DNA of 64,000 nucleotides from Isoetes taiwanensis (GCA_021234155.1 JAJEKV010000020.1:6618563-6682562), one strand, 5' to 3'; positions 1-11,348 are shown, counted from the first letter of the stretch. Notes: generated by a model from the sequence alone, not told the origin. Numbers and translations are program-made.

Positions 1-372
1 CACTGCTGGAAGATGTGGATAGTGAAGCTTTACCATCTGGTGATTCAACAATCGAAGTTGTACTAATTTCTTTTTGACCAGCAGAGCTTCACAAAAATAA
101 CAAAATGCAGCCAACCATGTTGCTTAATCTGATATATCTGCCATCCAAAACTTCACATGGTTTCCTACCTTCAAAATTTTTGGGGCAAAAACCAACTCCA
201 TGGATATAAGCAGGCATGGGAATTAGCATGGCAAATACCATGACTCCTAACAGCTTGACAATATGGCAGACAGTTCACTTGACTCAATTTTTGGATCAAG
301 CCATAGGAATAATGCATCTAATTATAAATCGGCCTATCTGTCTGTCCATCCATTCAACTGAAGGCGTGAATT
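1..372. other. AT-rich DNA, no gene seen
   Basis: No open frame, repeat or RNA signal that I can support. The 78-codon open frame at 216-452 runs into the tandem repeat that follows and looks accidental. Confidence 0.5.
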
Positions 373-786
373 GCCTATATAACTCAACCAAGTTTATGGA
401 CTGTCTGACCGTAAATCCTAACCATCATGAAGAATCCCCCCTTCCTAAATAAGGACAATCTCATGTGTAATTAAGGTAAGCAACGTGAAGGCTGTGTGGA
501 AAGCCACTGGCTGCATTACATAGATCTCAAAATTGTTCAAAGGTCTTGCTACACACCTCAAGAGTAAGCATGGCAAGTGCCTATATCACTCAACCAAATT
601 TATGGATTGTCTGAACTCTAGATCCTAACCATCATGAAGAATGTCCCCTTTCTAAATAAGGATAATCTCACTTTTAATTAAGGTAAGCAACGTGAAGGCT
701 GTGTGAAAAGCCACTGGCTGCATTATATAGATCTCAAGATTGTCCAACGGTCTTGCTACACACCTCAAGAGTCTAAGCATGGCAAG
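373..786. repeat. 206-bp tandem duplication
   Basis: Two head-to-tail copies start at 373 and 579 (both with GCCTATAT) and end in CACCTCAAGAGT..AAGCATGGCAAG. They differ by scattered substitutions and small indels, so the duplication is not recent. No coding sense is seen. Confidence 0.85.
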
Positions 787-2480
787 TACCTTGGATAATA
801 TTATAGTTGGTCCATAGTATTATAATTTGACATATTTTGACATATTACATAATTCATGTTTTGTCACTTCAAACCATATGTCATGGGTATGTCAATATGA
901 GTATTATTTGCATATTGCTCTTTTTTATTTTTTTGGGTTGCTCGTAGGGGGCATCCCTTGTTTTGAAGGGGGAAGTGGCTTTTTGAAGGCGTAGATTCAT
1001 CCCGTGGATTATATGTGATGGAATGTTCTAGAAGGATGGCTAGGATGGCATGGGCTCGAGCATGCGCGAAGGTACATGCTTTGTAGGACACGTGTACTGT
1101 GCGTTAAGGGGCGTGAGAGGGTGTTGGTGCAAGTAGTGGAGCTATGGTGGGTACTATTCAATTCAATATCCTAATATAAGTGTTGGTTTTTGGGTTGCCC
1201 AAAGGGCAAACCCTAGGTGAATTTGGAATATGCTTGTAATATGTGTGACGAATGGCATAGATTAGGGTGTAGAAAGGAATAGGAAGACAATATCCCAAGT
1301 GGAGGGCTAGAGATAGTAGAAAAGAAAAAAGATGTTGTACTAGCAGTTTATTTCCACATCGAGCTCGCCCGAATATGTGTGGAAAGTCTCAAATTGCATG
1401 AGTTGTTGGGGTGATCGATTGGAGAGGAGTTTTGGGATAACAACTTGCGAACCTGCAAACCTCTGTTCTACGTTCGGTTTCTGACAGCCTCTGTGTCTAT
1501 AAGCGTTTTACTTTGGTTTTTTAAGTCGATCTCCTTCTTGGGTGTCGTTTCCTCATCTACCATGTTCTTGGTTAATGGAGTTCATGAAATACTGATGCCT
1601 CAGCATCAGAGATGGACATGGTGGAACTACTGCTAAGGAATCTCAAGAGGCCAAGCAGAGCTTGCTAAATGCCTTCAAGAACTAGGGACTTTCAAATCAA
1701 ATAATTCAGGGTTCTTATTCCCCACTAATTTATTTGGTTGAATTACCTAATGAAATCTAATTCAATTGTCTACTAGGCTACGGAACCAGAGTTGATCTTT
1801 AAAAGGAGAATACTTGATGTGCCTGTGCTTCTTCAAGGGTATAAAAGTTTTGTAGTGCTCTTGGAAGGTATAAAAATATATGCAGAATGTGTTCCTTTTC
1901 TTAACAAGCAAGCAGTCAATATTCTTGCGTCTTAGATGTTGTGCATGTTGTATCTCCTTCCCTTGGACAAGAGCCAATCTTGCATTTGAAGATGGAGATG
2001 AATTTGCTTTCCAACTTCCATCTTCAACAGACCACGGATTAAAAAGATAAATCAGTGATTTGCCATGTTGTATGGATAACTTTGATTGAGCTATAAAGCA
2101 TTTGTTTCAGGAATGCATTATCTACTTACCAAGAGAAACAACTTCAATAACCGCATGCTAAGAAGATATGCATATAGTAGTCATACGTCAATACCTTGTC
2201 TAGGCATACTGTCTCTACATTTTTACAGTATATTATTATAGGATCTGCAAATTATGGCACAAACAAACATTGCTCCTGCCATTCAATTTGTGCTCTTGCC
2301 CACTGTTACTTGTCTCTTGGAATAAACACCTACCACAACAACTTAAGTCCCACCAAACAACAAAAACATTGTATTGGAAAATGTATATTACAACAAGTTG
2401 TAGTCCTACTTAGGCATTAATGAGGCATTGAGTATACTTTGTCTCACGTACATCAAAAGTCGTACCACAAAAAGAGTACT
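787..2480. other. Anonymous region, possible Copia-like LTR remnant near 1.14-1.6 kb
   Basis: No conserved protein was recognised. Around 1180-1600 the sequence resembles a Copia LTR followed by a primer-site-like AGCATCAGAG at about 1594, but terminal repeats and target duplication could not be located. The remainder is AT-rich. The short open frames here look random. Confidence 0.25.
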
Positions 2481-2682
2481 TGTATTACAGCTCACGGAGA
2501 AGGATCTGACAAAAAAAATTGATCTCTTGTTCCTCTATTTCGATTCTTCATAAATTGTTTCGTATGTTATCAACTATCAAGTACTCCAATGTATATCATC
2601 CTATTAATAAACTCATGGTTTCAAGTACTCTATTGTCTAAAAGTACCAATTTCAATAAAATGTCAAAACATAATTTTCAACA

Positions 2683-3116
2683 ATGGTGCTTAAGGGAAGA
2701 CATGTGCTATGGCGCATCAGGTGCCATGCCAATATGCATGCCCGACAAATGCTACCTGGACTGCATCGTAAGAACTATGTTCCCCAAACTGACCATCATC
2801 CTCAGATCATTGCTTCAGTAGACCTCCTGTCTCGTGCTTTCTATAAGACTGTGTTCAAACTGAATGTTCAATACTTGAAGAACGAGGGCTTCGTTGCTAG
2901 GTGTCGTGGGGTCTGGGAGTCTATACCCCTCGATCCGAGCCTAAGGAGGAGACTTTAAATGCACTGAAAAATGTGAAAGCCTTCTCTAAGCAGTGGGGTA
3001 GAAATTTTGTGCAAAAGGAAAAGTGCCTTCTGAACAAAAAGTATAGTGAGATGGAGCAGATTAGACTTCAAGGAGGTCCCCATAATAGCGAAACGGAGTT
3101 GATTAGAGACAACTAA
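2683..3116 (+). pseudogene. LINE endonuclease C-terminus and linker
   Basis: Two overlapping frames read through the DHHPQIIAS block, which corresponds to the SDH catalytic-site motif of the exonuclease-endonuclease-phosphatase fold of LINE endonucleases, then FKLNVQYLKNEGF and the linker before reverse transcriptase. A frameshift near 2915 separates them. Identified by resemblance to plant L1-type ORF2. The upstream half of the endonuclease is absent or unrecognisable. Confidence 0.6.
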
Positions 3117-3172
3117 GAACTTGTGTCCAAAAATATCAAAGTAGATAATAAAAACATGCATCTTATGGCTGG

Positions 3173-3203
3173 GTTTTTTTTTTTTTTTTTTTTTTTTTGG
3201 GGG
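3173..3203. repeat. Homopolymer T25-G6 junction inside the LINE
   Basis: A run of about 25 T is followed directly by six G. On the other strand this is a C-run then a long A-run. The same T-then-G arrangement occurs near 6549 and 32181. It interrupts the LINE coding sequence between linker and reverse transcriptase. Confidence 0.85.
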
Positions 3204-3381
3204 GATAGGTATATAGGTGCATGAAGTTTTTGTCTCAGCCACTTGGCTGCATGCCAAAGTTCGGCCCTCACCTCCATTCGGATGGAGAATGGGGCCCATG
3301 TTTCTGCCCCTGAGCAAGTAAAGCAGTTTTTCGTCTCTAATTTCACGCCTTTCTTTCAGAAAAGAACACTTCCCTGAGGCG

Positions 3382-4016
3382 ATGGACATTGTACTTTCAA
3401 AAGTTAGGCCCATCATCTCTCTGCAACGGCAGGAACTAGAGTCTCCTCTCACAGAAATGGATCTAGAGTCAGCAGTATTTTTGAAGGCTATGAACAAGTG
3501 CACAGACATGGATGGTATATCCATTGAATTCTTTCAGTTTTGTTGGAGTGGACGTCTGACCTTGTGTGGCAAGTATATCAGGATCTGTTGCAGTCTCATC
3601 AGTTGGAGAAGATAACACATGTCCCATTGCCTTGATCGTTAAGATTATAAAGAGCCTACTGTAATTTCTCCTTGGAGACTGATAACCATGTTGCCAGTAG
3701 TGTATAAGATCATAGCGAGGCCTATGTAGAAAAGTTGAAGAAGATTTTGAAGGTTTCAATTAGTGAGGAGCAAATTGGCTTTTTGCCTGACAGACATATT
3801 TTGTATAATGTATCTGTGATGTATGACAGCATGTACTGGGCAAGGAAAACTGATGAAAGCTTATGATAGCTTCTCATGGGTTTTCCTCTATTGTATCCTC
3901 GACAAATTGGACTTTGGTTCCTCCTCCATTATTTAGAAACTTTTGAGGTCTGTCAAAGCAATGGTACATTTCCATGGGCATCTGTCATAATTTTTCACAG
4001 TGGAAAGGGGCATTAA
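3382..4016 (+). pseudogene. LINE reverse transcriptase, N-terminal part
   Basis: 3382-3615 reads as the start of the LINE reverse transcriptase (residues like ESAVFLKAMNKCTDMDGISIE). Frames shift near 3620, and from 3720 the reading KKILKVSISEEQIGFLPD is the RISxxQxGFxxGR block. The piece ends at 3995-4016 with FTVERGI, just before the conserved RQGCPLAP motif, where the tandem repeats begin. Confidence 0.75.
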
Positions 4017-5322
4017 TGCACCCTGAACTACCACAGTCATCGGATTCGTCGATCCTACAACCCAGATCGTATGTTGAGGCCTCTAGGGACCTCTCGTTTC
4101 ACTTATAGTCATTTATAATTGGAGGCGCCTATGATTTTGAAATATGAAATACGATTTCGTCTAAGGTTTTGAGGAAATATCGAACCTCTATACGGCTTTG
4201 CCTAAGATTTTAGAATATGAAATACGGGGGCTTGAACCTCTACCAAAATAACTCAATGTCCTAAAAAACTACTTTAACCAATGTACCCAATGAGCTTATA
4301 TGATTATTTTTTATCTTGAATCTATGTTTTTTTTATAGCAACCCATTCAATTGTTTTAGGGATATATGGTCTATAGTTTCAGGAAATGTTATTTTTACAT
4401 CCATATAAAATCCCCTTGGAACCCCGTTATTTTGCTACATATTCTAAATGAGGTGCACCCTGAACTACCACAGTCGTCGGATTCGTCGATCCTATGACCC
4501 AGATCGTATGTTGGGGCCTCTGGGCACTTCTCGTTTCACTTATAGTCATTTATGATTGGAGGCGCCTATGATTTTGAAATATGACATACGATTTCGCCTA
4601 AGGTTTTGAGGGAATATCGAACCTCTATACGGTTTTGCCTAAGATTTTAGAATATGAAATACGAGGGCTTCAACCTCTACCAAAATAACTCAATGTCCTA
4701 ATAAGACTACTTTAATTGATGTACCTAGTGAGCTAATGTGATTATTTTTTATCTTGAATCTATGTTTTTTTTAACAACCCTATTCAATTGTTTTAGGGAT
4801 ATATGGTCTATGGTTTCAGGAAATGTTATATTTACATCCAATCAAATCCCCCTGGAACCCCCTATTATTTTGCTACATATTCTAAACGAGGTGCACCCTG
4901 AACTACCACAATCGTCGGATTCATCGATCCTATGACCCAGATCGTATGTTGGGGCCTTTGAGCACCTCTCATTTCGCTTATAGTCATTTATGATTGGAGG
5001 CGCCTATGATTTTGAAATATGAAATACGATTTCGCCTAAGGTTTTGAGGGAATATTGAACCTCTATACGGTTTTGCCTAAGATTTTAGAATATGAAATAC
5101 GGGGGCTTCAACCTCTACCAAAAAAACTCAAATGTCCTAATAAGACTACTTTAGCCAATGTACTCAGTGAGCTAATGTGATTATTTTTTATCTTGAATCT
5201 TTGTTTTTTTTTATAACAACCCATTCAATTATTTTATGGATATATGGTCTATGGTTTCAGAATTTGTTATTTTTACATCCATATCAAATCCCCTTGGAAC
5301 CCCCTGTTATTTTGCTACATAT
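4017..5322. repeat. Three tandem 437-bp repeats splitting the LINE
   Basis: Units begin at about 4017, 4456 and 4893 with TGCACCCTGAACTACCACA. Inside each unit a shorter motif (GATTTTgAAATATGAAATACG, followed by CCTAAG and ACCTCTA) is itself repeated about twice at 80-90 bp. No protein sense. The array sits exactly between two adjoining reverse-transcriptase blocks, so it arose by insertion, followed or accompanied by amplification. A terminal-repeat structure or target duplication could not be settled by eye. Confidence 0.85.
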
Positions 5323-5329
5323 GGCAATG

Positions 5330-6211
5330 TTGACTACTTGCACCAATTTGTTTGACTATTGTAGTTGAGGGACTCTTCAGTTGCTCCGATGGACGATGGT
5401 CTTATTGCTAGTTTGTGTGTGGTTGATGGCTCCCAAATAATTTGCAATTAGTTTGTCGATGATACGTTTCTTTTGGTCGAGGCTAGCAAAGGGATAATCA
5501 CGTGGAATGCGTCTGCTTATTTAGTCATTGGAGCACTGTGTTGCTTTTGGAAAACCTGCAGTCAAACCTCAATTACATGGGCTCTTTTCTATGCCCTCAA
5601 ACTGTTTCCGCACGCATCTCCCCTTCTAAGAGTTTTGTTAAATGCCTCGCAAACTGTGCAGTCCTTGGTCGCCCTTGACCTGTTGCATTGCGTGTAAACC
5701 TTTCCTCTTCTTGTGCCTTCCACTTGAGCAGCTCCCTTGTGGCCTCTGTGTATCCTAGAACACAGAAAAGGTGGCAGGGCGTGGTACTACAATGGACAGC
5801 TTCTCACTTGGCAAGCATTTCGTGAAAAATATTGTCTGACTACACAGGACTTCCATCTATGGGAAATCATTGCAGACAACATCTCTCTTGCACATAACTA
5901 AGAGAGGACCAGATTTGAAAAACTAATGGCGACATTTTACTGGGTAAGGATTTGGTTCAACATTGCTACAGATTCCTGACGTCTACTCTCTCCTTGTCTC
6001 CATCTTCAGAGTAAATGTGAAGGTCCACTCATTTAAGCCACGAGTAAGCCCTCTCTGCTCAGTATGCAAGTTGTTGACTGAGACTATTGAACATTGCTTT
6101 CTCTTGTGTGACAATGTTTATACGAGATGGACATGCATTCCGGTTTCAGGTGGGTCTCAACAATCAATAAATTCTTCTTGGTTCACTCCGTCCACGGTGG
6201 CTGAGACTTAA
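5330..6211 (+). pseudogene. LINE reverse transcriptase core and terminal finger
   Basis: Resumes downstream of the tandem repeats. VDGSQIICN is followed by a stop and FVDDTFLLVEAS (5452-5487), the catalytic aspartate box. A thumb-like region follows in shifted frames (5500-5930). 5963-6211 carries a Cys-x2-Cys...His-x4-Cys finger (CSVC..EHCFLLC) typical of plant LINE ORF2 ends. Stops and frameshifts prevent a product. Confidence 0.75.
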
Positions 6212-6548
6212 GAAACTAACGTTCTATATTACACAAGTGTTGGCCAGCTGGGTCATTTAAAAAAGTCGATTCCACGTAGTGTTCAGAAATATTCTCTCTA
6301 TTCCAGATCAAGTATTTACGGAGATTAAAGAGAGATTATATGATCAGTACTTGGTGTCTTCCCTATGGGATGATGATAAAGATGAGATTTAGGGATCTTA
6401 TCTTCACCTCATCTACTACAAGGGTTTGTTTTGCCAAAACACAGAGGTGATGTGAATGCAATAATCGGTCTTGCAATAGCGTTAATCATGAAGAAAAAAA
6501 AGCAGAGGCCCATTGTTGCGGCTTCAGGAAGCAAGCTTTGCAATAAAG

Positions 6549-6580
6549 TTTTTTTTTTTTTTTTTTTTTTTTTGGGGGTG
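6549..6580. repeat. Homopolymer T22-G5 run
   Basis: About 22 T followed by GGGGGTGGGGG, the second T-to-G junction of this form. It lies just after the recognisable LINE sequence. Confidence 0.85.
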
Positions 6581-6735
6581 GGGGAGGGAGGATGACGAGG
6601 GGTAATAGAAGGCCGATATGCAAGGTTTTGGAGGGGCAAGATGATGCTCTTGAGATGGAGCCAGAATAATGTGAATCCTTATCAAGGAAGGAGAAACCAT
6701 GCAGGCATAACGAAAAGTGAAAAACTAGCACCTTA

Positions 6736-7170
6736 ATGCATCACGAGGGGTGGCCCTTTTACATGGGCCATTAGGGGCCTTTGGGCTCCATGCCCCAGAC
6801 GACTAGTTACTAGACCCATACAGTCCTGTCAGCGGCCTCACAAATGCCAACATCACTGGGCCCAAGCTTCAATTTAGGGCATGAGAAACGTAGCTAAAGG
6901 CACCCCTCTGGATGTGTGGTTCTACATGGAAAAATATGCCTGCTATATGCAAATGACATGGGCCTTTATTGGATAAAGGACACATCCACATAAGGAGGAG
7001 CCTTTTAGGGCTTTGGTTAAAGATAGGCATGTCCTTTTGGGACAAAGGGTATGCAAGCTATATAGTTGTTCAAGAGAGAGCTCAGCGGCCATCTGTTTTC
7101 TGGGAGCTTGTGGTTGGGAGGTGAGTTAGCTCGCTACGGCACATGTTTGTTTTAATGGTATCAGAGCAAC
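6736..7170 (+). mobile_element. Probable Copia-type LTR end with primer-binding site
   Basis: TGGTATCAGAGCAAC at about 7155-7169 matches the site complementary to the 3' end of initiator tRNA-Met used by many plant LTR retrotransposons. It follows a region ending CGGCACA that looks like an LTR. The LTR start (about 6736) is a guess. Internal sequence is missing, since LINE DNA begins within 60 bp. Confidence 0.45.
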
Positions 7171-7204
7171 AAGTTTCAATAGTCGATTCTTCTAGTAATG
7201 TTAA

Positions 7205-8260
7205 ACTTTGAAGCATTGAAATGAATTGGTCTTTCTGTCCACGAAGACCAAAAAGGCCTTTGAGACCCAAACAAAGAACACAAAGATCTATCTATTACTT
7301 AAAAACCCACATCTTGAAGGGTCTTCGAGGGAAAAAACCTTAGCAGTAATAGGCTTATTGATAAATTGTAAATTTAATGTAGACACAACCGAATTTTCAT
7401 GTCCAATGATACTAGTACCCCAACTCCTCTCCAACATCACGCGCAACAGTTCGTTAGGTATAACCAAACCCGACATAATGTGCTCTAATAGGCCCAGTGT
7501 GGCATTTGACTTCAATAACTCCCAATTGATAACATTGGCAGAGCCTATCTGCATGTTCTTCCCGGGCCCATCTGCCTGTCTTAATGCTGAGGCGATGCAC
7601 TCTTGTGTGAATGTATGCAATCATTTTGCACTTCTTCATAGGCAAATGCGCTAACAGATACCACTGTGGAACCTTGCTAAGCATGGAATTAATCTGGATT
7701 TTGTAGCGCGCTCTTTTTACCAGTTCTAAAACTTTAGTATCCCAAAGCTTACCTAGGAAGCACACATCCAGATACTGCTTCAAGTAATTGCAGTCCTCAT
7801 TTTTATTTACCTGTATGTACCTCAATTCCTGCACAATCCATCTAGAGAACCTCATGGCTCTTTTCTCCTTCCATCATGCTTTAAGATGTTATAGACCTAT
7901 GGCCATCGTATACTCGAGGTTTGAAAGGCATATTGCCATTATATGATGTGGCATTCAAGCACAGCCCTCTGAAGAGGTAAGATATGAGACCGTGGACTGA
8001 CTCCAAATGCTCGAGTCAGAAAAGCTTTCTGAACTAGCTTCAAGTCATCCCATTTTGCAAATGATATAATCAACCTCTATACTTCCACTTTATATAGAAG
8101 AACTGGCTCTATTAAGACCCTGAACAGGTGGGATTGGTGGGACCATTTGTAAAGCTCTACTATATGGCAATTGTTTTGCATTGCATATAAAGCCTTCCAA
8201 CCTGCTACCACCCGCTGTCGGATACAAGTATCTTAGAACATGGTAATAGTGAAATCCCCT
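7205..8260 (-). mobile_element. Decayed LINE, second clade, copy B
   Basis: Minus-strand frames 7855-7454 and 7620-7288 resemble the copy at 28.9-30.5 kb: QYLDVCFLGKLWDTKVLELV, then LPMKKCKMIA, VHRLSIKTGRW and a terminal cysteine region. Its 3' untranslated end (near 7210-7280, TTGGTCTTCGTGGAC in element sense) is shared with the other copies. 5'-truncated and frameshifted. The HLRIETGRW-type terminus places it in a LINE clade different from the 2.5-kb element. Confidence 0.75.
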
Positions 8261-8269
8261 CCATTATTG

Positions 8270-9076
8270 AATGTGGGGGAAGCTAGATCTTCAAGTTGCT
8301 AATCTTTCTTTTGAGAACTCTGTAAAATGGCAGAGAAAGTAGAGGAGAAAGAAGCTAGAAACTACTCAACATGGCATTAAGTTTTCCATGAAAAAGGTGA
8401 GTGGTTCTGGGGTGTCTTGGGCATTTAAACGCCCACATTTAGATCATACAGGTAGTGTATATGTTGGAAATAAGGGGTCAAAGGAGTCTTATCAAGCACA
8501 AAAAAAAATGCTCGTGCACGAGAATCAATGTTTCGTTTGCTATTTGACTGACCATAACTTTTATGCATGTCCCACGTATTTAGAAAAGAAAAAGGAGAAA
8601 AAGCATCAAAGTCTATTTTTAAGTCTGGGACTAAGAGAGATGACAAAAGTAAAACTATGGCTTTTGTTCATGGAGATGGCAAAAGTAAAAAAGTGGCTTC
8701 TTGCGACGACAAAAGTAAAAATGTGACTTTTGCTCATGAGTTATCTGCTACGGAACTATCGATAATAGTAGTGCAAGATGATAATCCTATTGCTTATAAG
8801 ACTTGGAAATTTTCTAACTCAAAAGGACGATATAGTGTTTACGATAAAGTTGTCTGGCTGCGATTCATACTTCAAAAAGTTTGATGACACTATCTATTAA
8901 GATCGACGATTCATATTTTGACTGACCAACCAAAGCATTAAGCACAATGTTTCTCAGAAAATTTTATTGGAAAGGCAACTGAAGTGAGTTCTTTTTATGC
9001 AACAATACGATTTCTTTGTGAATTATCATCCAGGTAAAGAGAATATCGTAGCCTATGCTTTAAGTCAAGGTTATAC
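8270..9076 (+). mobile_element. Ty3/Gypsy fragment: gag zinc knuckle joined to RNase H
   Basis: 8388-8726 encodes a gag tail with a CCHC knuckle (CFVCYLTDHNFYAC, C-x2-C-x4-H-x4-C near 8530-8571). It is followed by three short DDKSK/DGKSK repeats. The open frame 8567-8884 then runs directly into RNase H residues (NPIAYKTWKFSNSKGRYSVYD), and 8885-9076 continues with broken RNase H end (QQYDFFVNYHPGKENIVAYALS). Protease and reverse transcriptase are missing, so an internal deletion fused gag to RNase H in frame. Confidence 0.75.
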
Positions 9077-9080
9077 GTTT

Positions 9081-9228
<148 letters not shown>

Positions 9229-9231
9229 AGC

Positions 9232-9830
9232 CCAATCCGACCATGACTATAAGGACATTTGGTTGATTGAATAGTGTTGTTGGAAACAAATTTAACAATA
9301 TGTAAATACGATTCTCAATGGTCTCATTGTTCATTAACAAACCCTCATAAGATGGAAGAACTAATGTTCGCCACCTTGGATTGTCCATCAGTTTCTGGGT
9401 GAAAAGTAGTGGAGAAACTGAATTTAGTTCCAAATTTCATAAGCAATGTCTTCCAGAATTTACTAGTAAGACTTTGTATCATGGATGGTACAATAATCTT
9501 TGGCAACCCATGTAGCCCAAATTTTTCTTTTGATCAACAACATAAGCTGTTGACTTATTCTAGCAAGGAATGAAATCTGTTGAATTATCCAAATGATGGT
9601 ATTCTTGAGAAGAGTGGTGAGAAGACCAACAATAAAATTCATAGTGATTTGCTACCACTTCGCTTCTGGAATAGGTAAGGATAAAGGAATACCATGGGTT
9701 TCTTGTTCGCTTTCTTTAACTGTTAGCAAGTTACACAATGAAAAATATGAACCAAGATATATTTATGCAATCTCGAGCAAGGAAAGCATGGTTCAAGGGT
9801 GTTCGGACCTCCAGAAGTAGAAGGGCACAA
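9232..9830 (-). mobile_element. Ty3/Gypsy integrase fragment
   Basis: Reading the minus strand across several frames gives the integrase core: a stretch like NSQRKRTRNPWYS, LHGLPK-like YMGCQRL, D..TKSY, KFGTKLSFSTTFHPETDGQ-like (LNSVSPLLFTQ plus frame shift) and MRVCLMNN-like ends, between about 9690 and 9235. Many stops. It is opposite in direction to the neighbouring gag-RNase H fragment, so the two are not simply parts of one element. Confidence 0.6.
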
Positions 9831-10029
9831 TTACCCGTGCTTTTGTGGATGCTGTTGCGACCAAAATCCTGATGCGAGAAGAGGCCAGCTTTGTGAGGCC
9901 AAGGATAACAAAGGAAGATTCAACATGGCTAAAGCAGAGGCTTGTATGTGTACTTTCTGCGTCCTTTCAGTCATGGTAAGGGGCAGAGGCAGGAAACAGA
10001 AGAATTTCAATCTCAAGTCCCACTTTTAA
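9799..10029 (+). other. 76-codon open frame before a poly(A) tract, unrecognised
   Basis: The frame is cysteine-rich early (CFCGCCCDQNPD) and basic later. A15 follows at 10185-10199, so 9.8-10.2 kb could be a processed retroposed transcript. There is no known family match, and most of it overlaps the decayed integrase on the other strand, so coding is doubtful. Confidence 0.2.
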
Positions 10030-10184
10030 GGACTAAAGCTGATGCTTTAGGTTAAATCTGTTTCGACATATCAGAACCGAGCTTATCTATCTACCTTTTT
10101 ATGCTAGACATGGGTTATACTTCCCTGTAAAAAGTAAATTTGTACACTAAAATTATATACTTAATATACTAATAGCCTTCAATT

Positions 10185-10199
10185 AAAAAAAAAAAAAAA
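10185..10199 (+). repeat. A15 tract, possible retroposon tail
   Basis: Fifteen A preceded by an AT-rich stretch without a clear AATAAA. It may mark the 3' end of a retroposed copy starting upstream. Confidence 0.5.
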
Positions 10200-10299
10200 G
10201 CTTTGACAAAGCTGCCAACACACCATGATGACCAGCAGCATGCGCATCGTGGATCTCCCTAAGAATAGCTGCACCTTTTCAGGCAGCCTATGGTTAGAC

Positions 10300-10700
10300 T
10301 GTTTGGGAGCTACTCTTTGGAGTATATGATGAAGTTCTGATTGCTGATGATTTATTTATTGAGCATAAGGATCTCATCTACTTGCTTCAGGTTCGTATTG
10401 GAGATGTTCAAGCTTCTTTTGTCAAAAAATCATCTAAGTTGCAACAACCATGGTCTTTAAGGATGGAGATTGAGAATAGATGAGGATACATAAAGGTCAC
10501 TTTAAGAAATATGTGTGACCTTTATGAAATATGTGTGCAAGAAAGATCTTAAGGTGGTAGCCCGTTTCCATGGAGTATTTCAAATTCTTAAAGTGATCAA
10601 TGAGAATTCAATTGAGATTGCCTCAAGGTTGAAAAATGCATGATGATGTAGTGAATGTTCCATTCCTAAAAGCTTATCAAGGTAAAGATTATCTCAACTT
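10300..10700 (+). mobile_element. Ty3/Gypsy integrase C-terminal fragment
   Basis: Broken plus-strand reading includes LIADDLFIEHKDLIYLLQVR, then VVARFHGVFQILKVINENSIEI and a VNVSFLKPYQG-like end. This is the region after the integrase core of Gypsy polyproteins (K..PRxxGPFxIL.. and HNVFHVS.LK). Stops and frameshifts are present. Confidence 0.6.
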
Positions 10701-10716
10701 GGAAGATTTAGTAAGC

Positions 10717-10744
10717 CGAAATTTTACTCACCTTAAAATTTCGG
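10717..10744. repeat. 11-bp perfect hairpin, possible terminal inverted repeat
   Basis: CCGAAATTTTA and TAAAATTTCGG flank a 6-7 nt loop. The outer sequence CCGAAATTTTACTC recurs inverted as GAGTAAAATTTTCGTCGG at 11204-11221, suggesting ends of an approximately 505-bp fold-back element. Confidence 0.45.
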
Positions 10745-10899
10745 CCTTTTTTGACACGTTTTTACATAACGAAAAACAGAGTTGAACTCTGTGGGCGTTT
10801 TTACGGGCGCCGCCTTCCACCCCTTTTTTTTGCACGCGAAATTTACGCCGCCGCTTCTACCCCTGTTTACGCCGCTTCTTCGGGACCGTTTTTCTGTCC

Positions 10900-11012
10900 G
10901 GCTATGGCATTTGCATCCCTAACCGGCCTTGATGTTCCTGGGCTATGGCGTTTGCATCCCTAGTTTCTGTTCCGGCTATGGCTTCTATCCTTGGCTATGG
11001 CGTTTGCATCCC
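10900..11012. repeat. Short direct repeats of GCTATGGCGTTTGCATCCCT
   Basis: Four copies, some partial (10901, 10942, 10975, 10995), in GC-rich DNA between Gypsy and the gag-only LTR element. No coding sense was recognised. Confidence 0.7.
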
Positions 11013-11221
11013 TAGCTTCTGGCCTTGATGGCATGAGCAACCATTTTTCTTCTCAAAGGCTTCTTCTGGCTGTCACAGACAGAGTTCCAAAATGACCTAA
11101 ATAAGGTTTCGGTTGCATCAAAATTCAAGAACGTTCCTCACAAGTTCAAGAAACACGAGTTCCTACCAGATCCGGTTCAAGAACGGCCCTAAATTTTAAG
11201 TCGAGTAAAATTTTCGTCGGA

Positions 11222-11348
11222 GAATTTCACTTTCGGCATTGAAATTTTGAAGGAAATTTCGAGCAGACTGGCGGCGCCACTCGCGGCTCCACCGCTGGCC
11301 GCCGTCAGCACCGAAATTTCCTTCAAATTTCGTCGAAAGTGAAATTTT
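11222..11348. repeat. Large imperfect inverted repeat
   Basis: AATTTCACTTTCG...GAAGGAAATTTCG on the left is matched by CGAAATTTCCTTC...CGAAAGTGAAATT on the right, with a GC-rich centre that itself can pair (CTGGCGGC with GCCGCCGTCAG). The stem would be about 45 bp. It lies just outside the gag-only LTR element. Confidence 0.7.

Larger units (their letters stand above)
2480..6420 (+). mobile_element. Decayed LINE (L1-like, EN-RT-zinc finger), interrupted
   Basis: Remains of the second ORF of a non-LTR retrotransposon, read from several frames. In order: the end of an endonuclease domain (DHHPQIIAS near 2790), a linker (EETLNAL, KQWGRN, LLNKKYSEMEQIR near 2950-3075), early reverse transcriptase (MNKCTDMDGISIEFF near 3490), a middle part (SEEQIGFLPDRHILYN near 3760), the block ending TVERGI near 4010, the catalytic FVDD box at 5452-5463, and a terminal Cys-His finger (PLCSVCK..TETIEHC) near 6050-6110. 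Frameshifts, stops (for example TAG right before FVDD at 5449) and two insertions show that it is dead. The 5' end is undefined. The family is the L1-like plant LINEs. Confidence 0.8.

Noticed and set aside
2955-3524. 189-codon minus-strand open frame, the longest in the window
   Set aside because: It lies opposite recognisable LINE coding sequence and includes a lysine run read from the T tract. It is a shadow frame.
6409-6731. Minus-strand open frames with [13 protein letters not shown]
   Set aside because: They arise from the T/G homopolymer run at 6549 and have no other protein character.
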